A stretch of 50,686 nt of DNA from W589 sp964611805 (GCA_964611805.1 CAZTBG010000008.1:1-50686); one strand, 5' to 3'. Positions 34,690 through 42,367 are shown, counted from the stretch's first letter. Notes: a model not told the origin generated them from the letters alone. Made by a program: numbers and translations.

Positions 34690-36219
34690 CTAAGGGTAAA
34701 ACAACTGCTTCGCCTCCTGCCTCAACTCCCCTCTGAAATCCGGGTGAGCAACGGCAATGAGCTCCTCGGCACGTTGACGACAGTCCTTGCCCATGAGCCG
34801 GGCAATTCCATATTCGGTGACCACATAATCAGCAAAGTAGCGAGGTATGGTTACTACCGCCCCTTGCTCAAGCTGGGGCACAATGCGGGAAACGGAGCCG
34901 TCAAGGGCGGTGGAAGGGAGAAGGATTAGAGCCTTGCCTCCTTTTGACTGTATCGCCCCTATGTGCATCTCCGGCTGTCCGCCATGACCGTTTATCATCC
35001 GCGCCCCAAAGCCAGTCTCAGAATTTATCTGGCCAGTGAGGTCCACCGAGATTGCGTTATTTATAGCAACAAAATTGTCGTTCTGGGAAATATTCCTGAT
35101 GTCTAAGATATACTCTGCGTCATAGCATTCGAATACGGGGTTGTTGTCGATAATCTCGAAGTCCTCCCCGCTGCAGCCGGTAAAGGAGGCAGCCGTCACT
35201 TTACCCGGGTGGAAGGTCTTATACTTCCCGGTGACAATCCCTTGCTCAAAGAGAGTGCCAAATCCGGGTGAGCCCATCTCACTATAGATACCCAGGTCAT
35301 GCTTGTTATCAAAGGCGCCGAGGCTTATCATCCATACGGCGGGCATACCAACGCCAGTTTCAATGGTATCACCATCCCTGACTAACTGAGAAACATACTG
35401 GGCGATTGGCAGCATCTCAGGCGGCGGCTCACCAAGCGCCAGCAATGTCATGATGCCTTTAACCGTTTTCAGGTCCGCAGTTGAGAAGAATTGTACCAGA
35501 GGTGCCCGCCTTGCCTTCTCTATCTTTAGAATAATAGGCTCAACCAGTTCTCGCACCCCAGGGGCCGCCTGAGAGAGGAGCTCCTCCTGCATCTCGTCGG
35601 TCAGCAAAGGTGGCGTGTACTCGACAAAATAATCAATCTCTGAAACATGGATGAAATTGCTGCCCCCGGTCCTTATCTGAGTCTCATCCACCTCAGCGAT
35701 GACATTCCTCGCCCTCCGGCAGTAGCTCCTTTTGTTCCACATATTCGCGCCAAAGCCGCAAAAGCCATCTTTGTCCGGCGGCGAGACTGTTACCATAACA
35801 ACATCTATTCTGTAGGGGCACTCTTCCGGTCTCTCATCAAAGGGCTTCATCATCTGGGAGAATGTACCCGGCCAGTATACGGTTCGCTTGGCATCACTCC
35901 CGGCCGGTGCCATTCGAGCAAAATCACCAATGAAAAGCTCTATGGTATTGTAGAAGGCCTCGTCCATGCCCAGTTCATAAAACATGCCAACGTTCATCTG
36001 CTGCGGCATACATGCGTGCAGGGTTACATCCCTTAGCTCACCCTTCCTGGCAGCAAGTGCTGGCCCCAGAAGATGAGGCTGAGCAGTCAGGGGTATGATT
36101 ACACGGTCACCTGATTTGACCACCTTAACCGCTTCTTCGGCAGAGACTAGCTTTCTTTGATATTCGTCTTGCCAACTCTTTCCGATGCACCTGGCTTCAA
36201 CCAGTCTTTCTTCCTTCAT
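34690..36219 (-). CDS. Acetyl-CoA hydrolase/transferase family CoA-transferase
   Basis: This protein has 509 residues in the 4-hydroxybutyrate/butyryl-CoA:acetate CoA-transferase family. The N-terminal half starts KLVSAEEAVKVVKSGDRVII. Glu314 in IYSEMGSPG is the expected acyl-glutamyl residue. A Gly-rich CoA loop follows (GFGARMINGHGGQPE, then GKALILLPS). It is longer than usual because of about 55 extra residues near 205-260, between the IHVSEIDYFVEY strand and the PIAQYVSQLVRDGDTIETG block. ATG follows gggaggg. It could hand CoA from acetyl-CoA to the island's acid substrate without using ATP. Confidence 0.92.
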   Translation of the reverse strand: MKEERLVEARCIGKSWQDEYQRKLVSAEEAVKVVKSGDRVIIPLTAQPHLLGPALAARKGELRDVTLHACMPQQMNVGMFYELGMDEAFYNTIELFIGDFARMAPAGSDAKRTVYWPGTFSQMMKPFDERPEECPYRIDVVMVTVSPPDKDGFCGFGANMWNKRSYCRRARNVIAEVDETQIRTGGSNFIHVSEIDYFVEYTPPLLTDEMQEELLSQAAPGVRELVEPIILKIEKARRAPLVQFFSTADLKTVKGIMTLLALGEPPPEMLPIAQYVSQLVRDGDTIETGVGMPAVWMISLGAFDNKHDLGIYSEMGSPGFGTLFEQGIVTGKYKTFHPGKVTAASFTGCSGEDFEIIDNNPVFECYDAEYILDIRNISQNDNFVAINNAISVDLTGQINSETGFGARMINGHGGQPEMHIGAIQSKGGKALILLPSTALDGSVSRIVPQLEQGAVVTIPRYFADYVVTEYGIARLMGKDCRQRAEELIAVAHPDFRGELRQEAKQLFYP

Positions 36220-36684
36220 TAGTTTGAACCCTCCCCTGTGAAATACTTTATCTGGCTATCAGAAAATTCTCAGCAACAGAATGATACCAGAAAATGTAGT
36301 AAAGCGCCTCATCGCCGACTCGTCGAATTCGACATTAAACCATTCAGGGTTTTCTCTGGAAGTTAAATACGTAAGTACTGGCTATGGTAGTACTGATACG
36401 GGAGAAAAGTTACAGTTCCACACATGATAGAATATAATAGAAGCAGACAGCGGGTCGTGCACACTTACTAACTATAGAGAGTAGTCTGTTTTCGCATGTG
36501 GTTTACAGTCTCTGTATTTGTGGTGACCTAACAGAATTGTATTTCTTACGTTATAACATATAGTGGTAGTCCGGCAGGCAACCATCTTAAAAGTAACGGA
36601 TTTAGTAAAAAGCAGCTAACCATCAAGATGTAGCGTCCATAGCCTGATGTCAAATGAAACAATAGAAATCGTGAGAGGAAAGGC
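36220..36684. other. AT-rich divergent intergenic region
   Basis: These 465 bases separate two divergent genes. No frame of useful length or RNA gene was seen. A pair of AGTACT palindromes lies at about 36374-36395. The stretch should hold promoters for both sides; the best + strand candidate is listed separately. Confidence 0.5.
36409..36438 (+). promoter_or_regulatory. Weak candidate promoter upstream of the lipoprotein gene
   Basis: A perfect TATAAT (36433-36438) has GTTACA (4 of 6 matches to TTGACA) 18 bases upstream. It points to the gene at 36685 but would leave a leader of about 240 bases, so a nearer promoter may exist. Confidence 0.3.
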
Positions 36685-37173
36685 ATGAAATCTAAAGTAA
36701 TATTGTTGGTAAGCGTTTTTCTTATGGTATCCCTGATAAGTATGGGGACGGTCTCCTGCAGTCAAGATGCTACGGAGGAACAGAATGGCTCAGACGATGT
36801 TACGCAACCTCTCAGTGAGGACGAATACCGGATTGAGATTGCTGCTATTGCCGTAGAGCTCATCGCCACAGTTAACGGACTGGACCAGTTATTGGCGAAT
36901 CCTGAAATAGAGGACTCTGACTGGATTACAACGGTAACCCTGGCAATGGAAGATATTACCACCTTGTGCGATGAGGCCTGTCAAATAGTACCACCGGACT
37001 CGATGGCGGACATTCACACCATAAACCTGCAGGCCATAGACGGCCTGGATGACGCAATGGGTATGCTGGCAGAAGGTATAGATGGGAAGGATATTGATTT
37101 AGTGAATCAAGCAGCTACGGAAATGTGGCTTGCCGCAGAAATCCTGGCCGAGTTTGTAGAGGTATCCGAATGA
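36685..37173 (+). CDS. Predicted lipoprotein of unknown function
   Basis: This 162-residue protein starts with a lysine-containing, hydrophobic signal and a lipobox TVSC (Cys25). An acidic, Gln- and Ser-rich spacer follows. The rest is helical and acidic (DEYRIEIAAIAVELIATVNGL, then IHTINLQAIDGLDDAMGMLAEGIDG), like small four-helix periplasmic proteins. It has one Cys pair (LCDEACQ) that may bind metal or form a disulphide. ATG follows gagaggaaagg. It is followed by another exported protein on the same strand, so the two may act together at the cell surface. Family not recognised. Confidence 0.85.
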   Translation: MKSKVILLVSVFLMVSLISMGTVSCSQDATEEQNGSDDVTQPLSEDEYRIEIAAIAVELIATVNGLDQLLANPEIEDSDWITTVTLAMEDITTLCDEACQIVPPDSMADIHTINLQAIDGLDDAMGMLAEGIDGKDIDLVNQAATEMWLAAEILAEFVEVSE

Positions 37174-37297
37174 AGGGGCTAACATGGCGACAGAGGAGGG
37201 GAAATCCGGACAATTAAAATCTAGATTGTACTAACTTTTTAGGCTTTCATTCGTTATATAACATAGATAGTAGTGGGGAAGAAAGGAATTTACTTGT

Positions 37298-38029
37298 ATG
37301 TGGAAAAAGAAAAGGTTTATCGTCATTCCGCTAATTGTCACTGTAATGCTATTCGGGGGGACTGCGGGAATAGCACTGGCCGATGAAGGAGATGAGGACA
37401 CACCCAGGGTAACCTTTGTAGAAATGGTGGCCGACAATCTTGGAATCACCCCGGAGCAGTTACAAAGTGCCTTTTGTGACGCCCGGACCCAGATGCAGGA
37501 ACTGGATCCCGAGGAACGAAATGCCGAGCAATTCAAGAATATTCTGTCCGAAATACTTTATACGGAGTACGGCATAGAGTATGGTGCTCTGGAGGACGCT
37601 CTTGTCCAGGCAAAGGAAGCCATGCATGAGCAGCTTGAAGCTTACAAAGCCCAGATACAGGAGCGGCTTGAAGCCCGGAGGGCAGAGTTGCAGCAGCGGC
37701 TGGAAGCTCGGAGAGAGCAGCTGAGGGAGCGGCTCGAAGCTCATAGCTCAGAGCAACAGGAATGGCTGGAAGCTCGAAGAGAGCAGTTGAGGGAGCGGCT
37801 TGAGGCGCGAATAGCAGAATTCCATGAGTGGTTTGAAGCCCAGAAGGGGGAAATGCAAGGACGTATTGAAGCCTGGCGGAACCGGCTGCAAGAATGGCGG
37901 GAAGCCCAGAAGGGAGAGCTGCAAGGACGCATTGAAGCCTGGCGAAACCGGGTGCAGGAATGGCGTGAAACACAGGGTAAAAGTTATGGTAACGGCACAG
38001 CAGGCAGTGGCAATGGCCAGGGTAACTAG
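37298..38029 (+). CDS. Secreted helical protein with ten 11-residue repeats
   Basis: The protein has 243 residues. A signal peptide (MWKKKRF, a hydrophobic stretch, then IALA-DE) is followed by a short folded-looking part (residues 38-105) with NLGITPEQLQSAF. Residues 114-223 are ten uninterrupted 11-residue units of the form EAxxxxLxxxL, for example EARREQLRERL (twice) and EAWRNRLQEWR. Hendecads of this kind form long amphipathic helices or right-handed coiled coils. The tail is Gly/Asn/Ser-rich. It is exported, very charged, and probably binds membrane, peptidoglycan or itself. ATG follows gaaagga. A strong terminator follows at 38069. Confidence 0.9.
   Translation: MWKKKRFIVIPLIVTVMLFGGTAGIALADEGDEDTPRVTFVEMVADNLGITPEQLQSAFCDARTQMQELDPEERNAEQFKNILSEILYTEYGIEYGALEDALVQAKEAMHEQLEAYKAQIQERLEARRAELQQRLEARREQLRERLEAHSSEQQEWLEARREQLRERLEARIAEFHEWFEAQKGEMQGRIEAWRNRLQEWREAQKGELQGRIEAWRNRVQEWRETQGKSYGNGTAGSGNGQGN
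37637..37966 (+). repeat. Ten in-frame 33-bp (hendecad) coding repeats
   Basis: The units pair into five 66-bp, 22-residue blocks. The last two blocks (37838-37903 and 37904-37969) are nearly identical at DNA level, so they duplicated recently. Earlier blocks are more diverged but in perfect register. Length change between strains by slippage or unequal exchange is likely. Confidence 0.85.
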
Positions 38030-38068
38030 GTTTTAATGTAATTCATTATTGGATTGTGTTAAGGAATG

Positions 38069-38098
38069 AAAAGGGCAGTATTCAAAGACTGCCCTTTT
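38069..38098. terminator. Strong bidirectional intrinsic terminator
   Basis: A perfect 11-bp stem (aaaagggcagt paired with actgccctttt) with an 8-base loop ends in a T-run on the + strand and, by symmetry, on the - strand. It lies between the convergent hendecad gene and the staygreen gene and can stop both. Confidence 0.9.
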
Positions 38099-38112
38099 AT
38101 TATCATTCAGTA

Positions 38113-38574
38113 CTACCTATAGTCAGCCATGGTGCCCCAATTTTCGACCTTGTCGAACCGACTATCGGTAGATTTAAAGTGTATAAGTATCGGAGCATTA
38201 TCGAGCCTGGGGTTCGGTTCAAAAACAGCTTTATCGCCATATCTAAACGCTTCCAGCGCCAGAGGCAGTTCAGACCGGAAGATATTGTACCTCCACTTAG
38301 CCCTTCCGAAGACAAAGCCTCCGCTAACATGGCAATACACCCTGAATATGAGTTCATTTCCTTCATTGCAGAGTTCGGCAAGTACCTCATCCCTCATCAG
38401 TCTGGTATATAGCCCGGAAATCTGCTTCGTATCATACTGATTGCCTATGGAAAGAAAAAGCTTCCCGGTGATATCGGAGTGGGTAAGCGTGTAGAGTCTG
38501 GGCACGACCAGTTCCTCCGGAGTAGTGCCTGCTAAATACGTGACATGGAGTTTCACCGGATTAAGCCGCTTCAT
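38113..38574 (-). CDS. Staygreen (SGR) family protein, putative Mg-dechelatase
   Basis: The 153 residues match plant and bacterial SGR along the length: LNPVKLHVTYLAG at the start, YTLTHSDITGKLFLSIG, GLYTRLMRDEV, YCHVSGG, NIFRSELPLALEAFRYGD and the terminal DKVENWG. SGR removes Mg from chlorophyll a to give pheophytin a. The residues His32, Asp34 and Asp62 are all present; as I recall, these are the ones needed in an Anaerolineae SGR. There is no transit or signal peptide. Non-phototrophic bacteria with SGR exist, and the natural substrate is debated. It is the last gene of a minus-strand group. Confidence 0.9.
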   Translation of the reverse strand: MKRLNPVKLHVTYLAGTTPEELVVPRLYTLTHSDITGKLFLSIGNQYDTKQISGLYTRLMRDEVLAELCNEGNELIFRVYCHVSGGFVFGRAKWRYNIFRSELPLALEAFRYGDKAVFEPNPRLDNAPILIHFKSTDSRFDKVENWGTMADYR

Positions 38575-38617
38575 ATTAACCTGCCAGACCCTCCAGTACT
38601 GACTTATCGGCTTAAGT

Positions 38618-39151
38618 CTATTTGAACAATGCTGCCCAGACTACAGCGTCCAAGATGGCGGTATGGAAGGCAAAGTATCCACTGCCCACCACCGCCAGCC
38701 AGTATGAAATACCGGCCCCCCGGGTATGTAAGCTAAGAAGCGCCCACACGAGAGCTATTGAAGCCAGTCCTACAAGCGCCAGGACGGTACGCACCCCAAT
38801 CCATAGGCCGGTGCTCGGACTGCCTACATAAACATTGGTAAGCGGCATCCATAACGTCGAGGGTATGAGAATGACCAGAAATACAGCGTAAAACAGGCTG
38901 AAGCCGAATCGCCCGGCAATTAAGACTTCATCGGGCACGAGCTGGAAGAGAATGAAATATAAGAATGCGAAATAGCCCAGGGCAGACAGAATCATTGAAA
39001 CGCCATATACCGGCCTGATATTCTCCGGTACGCCTCCCCAGAGAGCGTTCGCCCCACCCGACTGTGCTCTAATCCCGAAAATGTAGCTGCCGATAACAGC
39101 AATCCCTCCTATGATATTAATAACGAGAAGAATTATCTGTTGGCTTCCCAT
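38618..39151 (-). CDS. Five-helix integral membrane protein of unknown function
   Basis: The 177 residues contain about five membrane helices (starting IILLVINIIGGIAVIGSYIFG) with short polar loops and no charged catalytic motifs. A possible proton or ligand site is the repeated Tyr/Phe-rich face (LGYFAFLYFILF). ATG follows gaggaggt, a very strong site. It lies 43 bases upstream of the staygreen gene and 113 bases downstream of the radical SAM gene on the same strand. I do not recognise the family. Confidence 0.8.
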   Translation of the reverse strand: MGSQQIILLVINIIGGIAVIGSYIFGIRAQSGGANALWGGVPENIRPVYGVSMILSALGYFAFLYFILFQLVPDEVLIAGRFGFSLFYAVFLVILIPSTLWMPLTNVYVGSPSTGLWIGVRTVLALVGLASIALVWALLSLHTRGAGISYWLAVVGSGYFAFHTAILDAVVWAALFK

Positions 39152-39264
39152 ATGGTTACCTCCTCAAACGACTACGGATAATTTTAACTCAGGAAACCGT
39201 AAGAATGGAAGCGGTGTATAGTATTGGTTTTGGAGCGGGCTTTCATCACCTGTCCCTGATGGGA

Positions 39265-40701
39265 CTACCCCGGGTTCTTGCTGAGGATATGCCAGTAGGC
39301 CCCCCTCGCACCCTCCTCTATCATCTGGCTGAGTGTCCGGTCATCCGTGTAGTTATAGCTCATTTCCTCGTCAGGAGACAAGAGTAGTAGAAAACGGGGG
39401 TCGCCGGCTACAAGCTCATGAACTAGCTCGAAAGGGTCGTCACCAAGATGAGGGGACAGGTAGAAAGCAGGCTCGTGGAATCTATTGACCTTCTCCGGGT
39501 GCAGTCCCTCTCTAATGATACCACCGGCGACAGCCTGACTGAGCGGTGTCCCGGGGTATACCCGCACACCGGCGGCTATTCCAACCAGGGGAACATTGAG
39601 CTTTCTCACAGCTTCAATGGTTGTCGTGATGGTGGTCTGTGTCTCACCGGGGCCACCGACAATCAGGTCAAACATGTAGTCCAGTCCGGTCTGCTCCATA
39701 ATATCTATTAGCTGCTGGACGTCCTCCACGGAGTGGCTACGTCCCAGTCGGGATAGCTGCTCGTCACAAAGGGAGTCAACACCAAAGTTGATACCGGTGC
39801 AGCCAGCCCGTTTCATCAATGTGGCCAGTTCAAGGTCAAATGGCACCGGCGAGCAGTAGCTGTACCAGTGCAGACTGTTTCCCAGGCCGGCTTCTATTAT
39901 GGCGTGGCATATTGCCTTGGCATGGGTCGGTGGCTGGTTGAATTCGCTGTCACACAGGTGGAACCAGGATACTCCGCTGGCGAGCAGGTCTCGGAACTCC
40001 TGCACCACGGTGCCGGGAGGCCGGAGGCGTACGCCGGCCCCCTTCGCCACAGGGTCGGCGCAGTAAATACATTGCTGGGGGCAGCCCCGTTTCGTCTCTA
40101 TGCCTACTATTGCTCCCAGTTCCTCATATCTCCGGTTGTCAAAGAGATGACGACGTGGTAGTGGGAATAGTTCCGGGTTGGCATCTGCCCTTCTGTTGCA
40201 GATGATATTCCCCTTCCGGCGGTAAACGAGGTTGGGCAGGTGACTGATGTCCTCGCCATTCACCAGGCATCTGGCCAGGGCTGGCATGACCTCCTCACCA
40301 TCACCGGCGATGCCGATATCTGCTCCCGTGAACCTGAGGACAGCTTCTGGCATTACGGAGAACCCGACACCACCGAGGAGAATGGGGGCGCTGGTGAGAT
40401 GCCTTACTTCGGCGGTGACCTCGGTAATCCATGGGAGGAAGGATTTCCTGGTAACGAAGGAGCAGTCGTCGGTGTTTCGCACGCCTGTCCCCACCACAAG
40501 AGGCTCTTCTTGTGACAGTTCTCTGGTCAGTGCGGCTCGCCAGTTATTGGTCAGGGCAAAGTCAAGGGTTCGGACTGGGAGGCCAGCTTCGATAAGGGCC
40601 TCACCAACGTACTCCAGGCCTACCGGACTGACTGGAGGTCGTGTTACGTTGGTGTTGATGAGCAGGACTGGCTGTGGCAATGCAGTATCACCCTCTATCA
40701 A
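39265..40701 (-). CDS. B12-binding domain radical SAM protein
   Basis: The N-terminal 150 residues form a cobalamin-binding-like Rossmann domain (PPVSPVGLEYVGEALIEAG, LLGGVGFSVMPEA, GDGEE). The radical SAM core follows with Cys207, Cys211 and Cys214 (RGCPQQCIYC) binding the 4Fe-4S cluster. FHLCDSEFN and GINFGVDSL belong to the SAM barrel. The 478 residues fit this class, whose members do methylation, cyclisation or rearrangement of lipids and tetrapyrroles; BchE is one. The start is unsure: TTG at 40701, or the TTG seven codons later, which follows a gagggtg motif. Substrate unknown. Confidence 0.9.
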   Translation of the reverse strand: MIEGDTALPQPVLLINTNVTRPPVSPVGLEYVGEALIEAGLPVRTLDFALTNNWRAALTRELSQEEPLVVGTGVRNTDDCSFVTRKSFLPWITEVTAEVRHLTSAPILLGGVGFSVMPEAVLRFTGADIGIAGDGEEVMPALARCLVNGEDISHLPNLVYRRKGNIICNRRADANPELFPLPRRHLFDNRRYEELGAIVGIETKRGCPQQCIYCADPVAKGAGVRLRPPGTVVQEFRDLLASGVSWFHLCDSEFNQPPTHAKAICHAIIEAGLGNSLHWYSYCSPVPFDLELATLMKRAGCTGINFGVDSLCDEQLSRLGRSHSVEDVQQLIDIMEQTGLDYMFDLIVGGPGETQTTITTTIEAVRKLNVPLVGIAAGVRVYPGTPLSQAVAGGIIREGLHPEKVNRFHEPAFYLSPHLGDDPFELVHELVAGDPRFLLLLSPDEEMSYNYTDDRTLSQMIEEGARGAYWHILSKNPG

Positions 40702-40743
40702 TATAGCTCAGGGCGGGTTTATTTGACTACCAGAGAGGTGTAT

Positions 40744-41553
40744 CTAGCCAGGCTCACCCTCAGCCCTTTCGAGAAAGCTGGTTACCCTCTCGATGTATAT
40801 GGCAGGATTGGTATGATAGGCCTTGGTGTGGCCGGCGTTAGGTACTATCCACAGGTCATCAAGTTTATTACCCGATGCCTTATACAGTCTGTAAGCGTCA
40901 GATACGGGAACCAGGTCGTCGGCGTCTCCCTGAATGAACAATATAGGGCACGAAATATCAGCTACCCTGCCAGCGGGGTTAATCTTTTTGTAGCCATACA
41001 GTATCCTGGCTATCAGGAACAGGCCGGGGGCAATAACTCTGACAATGATTCGGGGCACACTCCAGTCTGCGGCGAGCTTCCTTGTCAGGCTGTCGGTAAC
41101 ACTGGCAAAGCAATTGTCCGATACTACTGCTGCGACTTTTTCTCGGCTGGCAAAGATAATAGCGGCGGCGGCTCCTGTCGAAAATCCCATGAGGCCTATA
41201 TCCCTCGATGGAAATCTCTGCTTCAAGTAATCAACCGCACCACCCAGGTCTCTCTCGGAGTGTACCAGGTGATACCCTTGCCCCTCCGACTCTCCCCGGC
41301 CACGGAGGTCGAACAGCAGTATGTTATAGCCCCTCTCCACCAGGTCTTGACTCATCTCCAGCGTGCCTGCCTCGGAGTCTACCCGGTTCTGTGCACCGCC
41401 ATTCACAATGATTAGCGTGATAGCTCGTTTTCCCGGGAGGTACCAGCCTTTCAAAGTAGTACCGTCAACACGGCTGGGAAAGCAGACACTCTCATAGGTC
41501 AGTCCTGCGGAATCGGGGGTCTGCCCTAGTGGAATTCTAGGTATCTTCAGCAT
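40744..41553 (-). CDS. Alpha/beta hydrolase
   Basis: The 269 residues have the nucleophile elbow GFSTGA (Ser in G-x-S-x-G), an acidic residue in IQGDADDLVPV and the terminal His in NAGHTKAYH. VNGGAQNRVD provides the oxyanion-hole turn. There is no signal peptide, so it probably acts in the cytoplasm on an ester or acyl compound. The fold is close to the BAAT/dienelactone-like hydrolases. It is 42 bases upstream of the radical SAM gene and probably starts that transcript. Confidence 0.9.
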   Translation of the reverse strand: MLKIPRIPLGQTPDSAGLTYESVCFPSRVDGTTLKGWYLPGKRAITLIIVNGGAQNRVDSEAGTLEMSQDLVERGYNILLFDLRGRGESEGQGYHLVHSERDLGGAVDYLKQRFPSRDIGLMGFSTGAAAAIIFASREKVAAVVSDNCFASVTDSLTRKLAADWSVPRIIVRVIAPGLFLIARILYGYKKINPAGRVADISCPILFIQGDADDLVPVSDAYRLYKASGNKLDDLWIVPNAGHTKAYHTNPAIYIERVTSFLERAEGEPG

Positions 41554-41578
41554 GATGTTTAGTAACCATAAGGAGTAG

Positions 41579-41752
41579 ATGTCCCAGTGTTGTCTAGAGT
41601 ATATCGCAGTCCTTACGATAACACCAGTCGTTGTGGTTGTACAGGTGGTCGGCGGGAGGGGAGTATTTTTGTCGCTTTTGACATGGCTGCTGGTGGTTAC
41701 AGCCGTCGTCAGGCTAAGGATTGCCTTGTCTCGGAACCGGATTAGCTGCTAA
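41579..41752 (+). CDS. Possible 57-residue small membrane protein
   Basis: ATG 41579 lies three bases after aggag and opens a 57-codon frame. The product has two hydrophobic segments (YIAVLTITPVVVVVQVV and FLSLLTWLLVVTAVV) and a basic tail, the usual shape of a small double-spanning protein. Its stop overlaps the end of the convergent gene by four bases. The short spacing to the ribosome-binding site and lack of a known family leave doubt. Confidence 0.45.
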   Translation: MSQCCLEYIAVLTITPVVVVVQVVGGRGVFLSLLTWLLVVTAVVRLRIALSRNRISC

Positions 41753-42051
41753 TTGTGGACTACGCGTGGGGCAATAGAGGCTGAGAGTGGGAGAGTTGGT
41801 GGTGTAGGCGGTACGTGAGGGCTTACGTAGTGTGAAATCGCTGGCGACTTGTGTCTTTCCGCATCTCCCATTTCAGCATTCTGTGTGTCTCTTCTGAGTT
41901 GGGCTACTTTGGAAAGGACTGTCTCGGCATCGATGTCGTCCCACGGGAGGTGATTGGTTGGTTTCACCCTCAACCAGGTCCTGTTAAGTAAACTTTGGCC
42001 CAGCCGTTTTTCGCACTCTTTTTTGAACTCGTACCAGGTGGTGTATTCCAT
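41749..42051 (-). CDS. Hypothetical 100-residue protein
   Basis: ATG follows an aggaagg motif at good distance. The first 60 residues (EYTTWYEFKKECEKRLGQS, then PTNHLPWDDIDAETVLSKV) are helical, charged and look like a folded domain. The last 35 are Pro/Ser-rich and look disordered. No known motif was found; a role as a DNA-associated or adaptor protein would be a guess. Upstream lies a row of TTTAC direct repeats (42102-42141). Confidence 0.55.
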   Translation of the reverse strand: MEYTTWYEFKKECEKRLGQSLLNRTWLRVKPTNHLPWDDIDAETVLSKVAQLRRDTQNAEMGDAERHKSPAISHYVSPHVPPTPPTLPLSASIAPRVVHN

Positions 42052-42101
42052 CGGTGTATTCCTTCCTGATTATCTTGCCATAGTTGAAATTTACCACGCA
42101 A

Positions 42102-42141
42102 GTGTAAAGGGAAGGATAAAGAACGTAAAGATTCTGTAAAG
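42102..42141. promoter_or_regulatory. Row of four TAAAG/CTTTA direct repeats, response-regulator-like site
   Basis: TAAAG occurs at 42105, 42117, 42126 and 42137. On the minus strand this reads TTTACA, five bases, TTTACG, and so on, with an 11-base step in the best pair, which resembles PhoP/OmpR-type direct-repeat boxes. The row ends about 50 bases before the ATG of the minus-strand gene and, once the gap artefact is removed, is also upstream of the + strand gene at 42368. Confidence 0.4.
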
Positions 42142-42323
42142 ATGGTATTAAGTTTTCATAAAGTAAGTNNNNNNNNNNNNNNNNNNNNNNNNNNNNNNNN
42201 NNNNNNNNNNNNNNNNNNNNNNNNNNNNNNNNNNNNNNNNNNNNNNNNNNNNNNNNNNNNNNNNNNNNGGATAAAGAACGTAAAGATTCTGTAAAGATGG
42301 TATTAAGTTTTCATAAAGTAAGT
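42114..42323. other. Scaffold gap (100 N) flanked by identical 55-bp ends
   Basis: Bases 42114-42168 recur perfectly at 42269-42323 around 100 N (42169-42268). It has the same form as the gap in pyruvate kinase. The true divergent intergenic region between 42051 and 42368 is likely about 160 bases, not 316. Confidence 0.95.
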
Positions 42324-42367
42324 CCCTCCATATTAAGTAATATACTGAGCAAGCATGAAACCATTGG

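Noticed and set aside
37637..37966. Tandem repeats as a CRISPR or minisatellite array
   Set aside because: Units are contiguous, in frame, spacer-free and code a regular 11-residue pattern.
37533..37973. Ala/Pro-rich reverse ORF of 146 codons
   Set aside because: It is the antisense shadow of the hendecad repeats; its own repeats come from the coding strand.
42114..42323. Tandem duplication of a regulatory region
   Set aside because: The copies flank exactly 100 N and are exactly 55 bases, as in the other gap; an assembly artefact.
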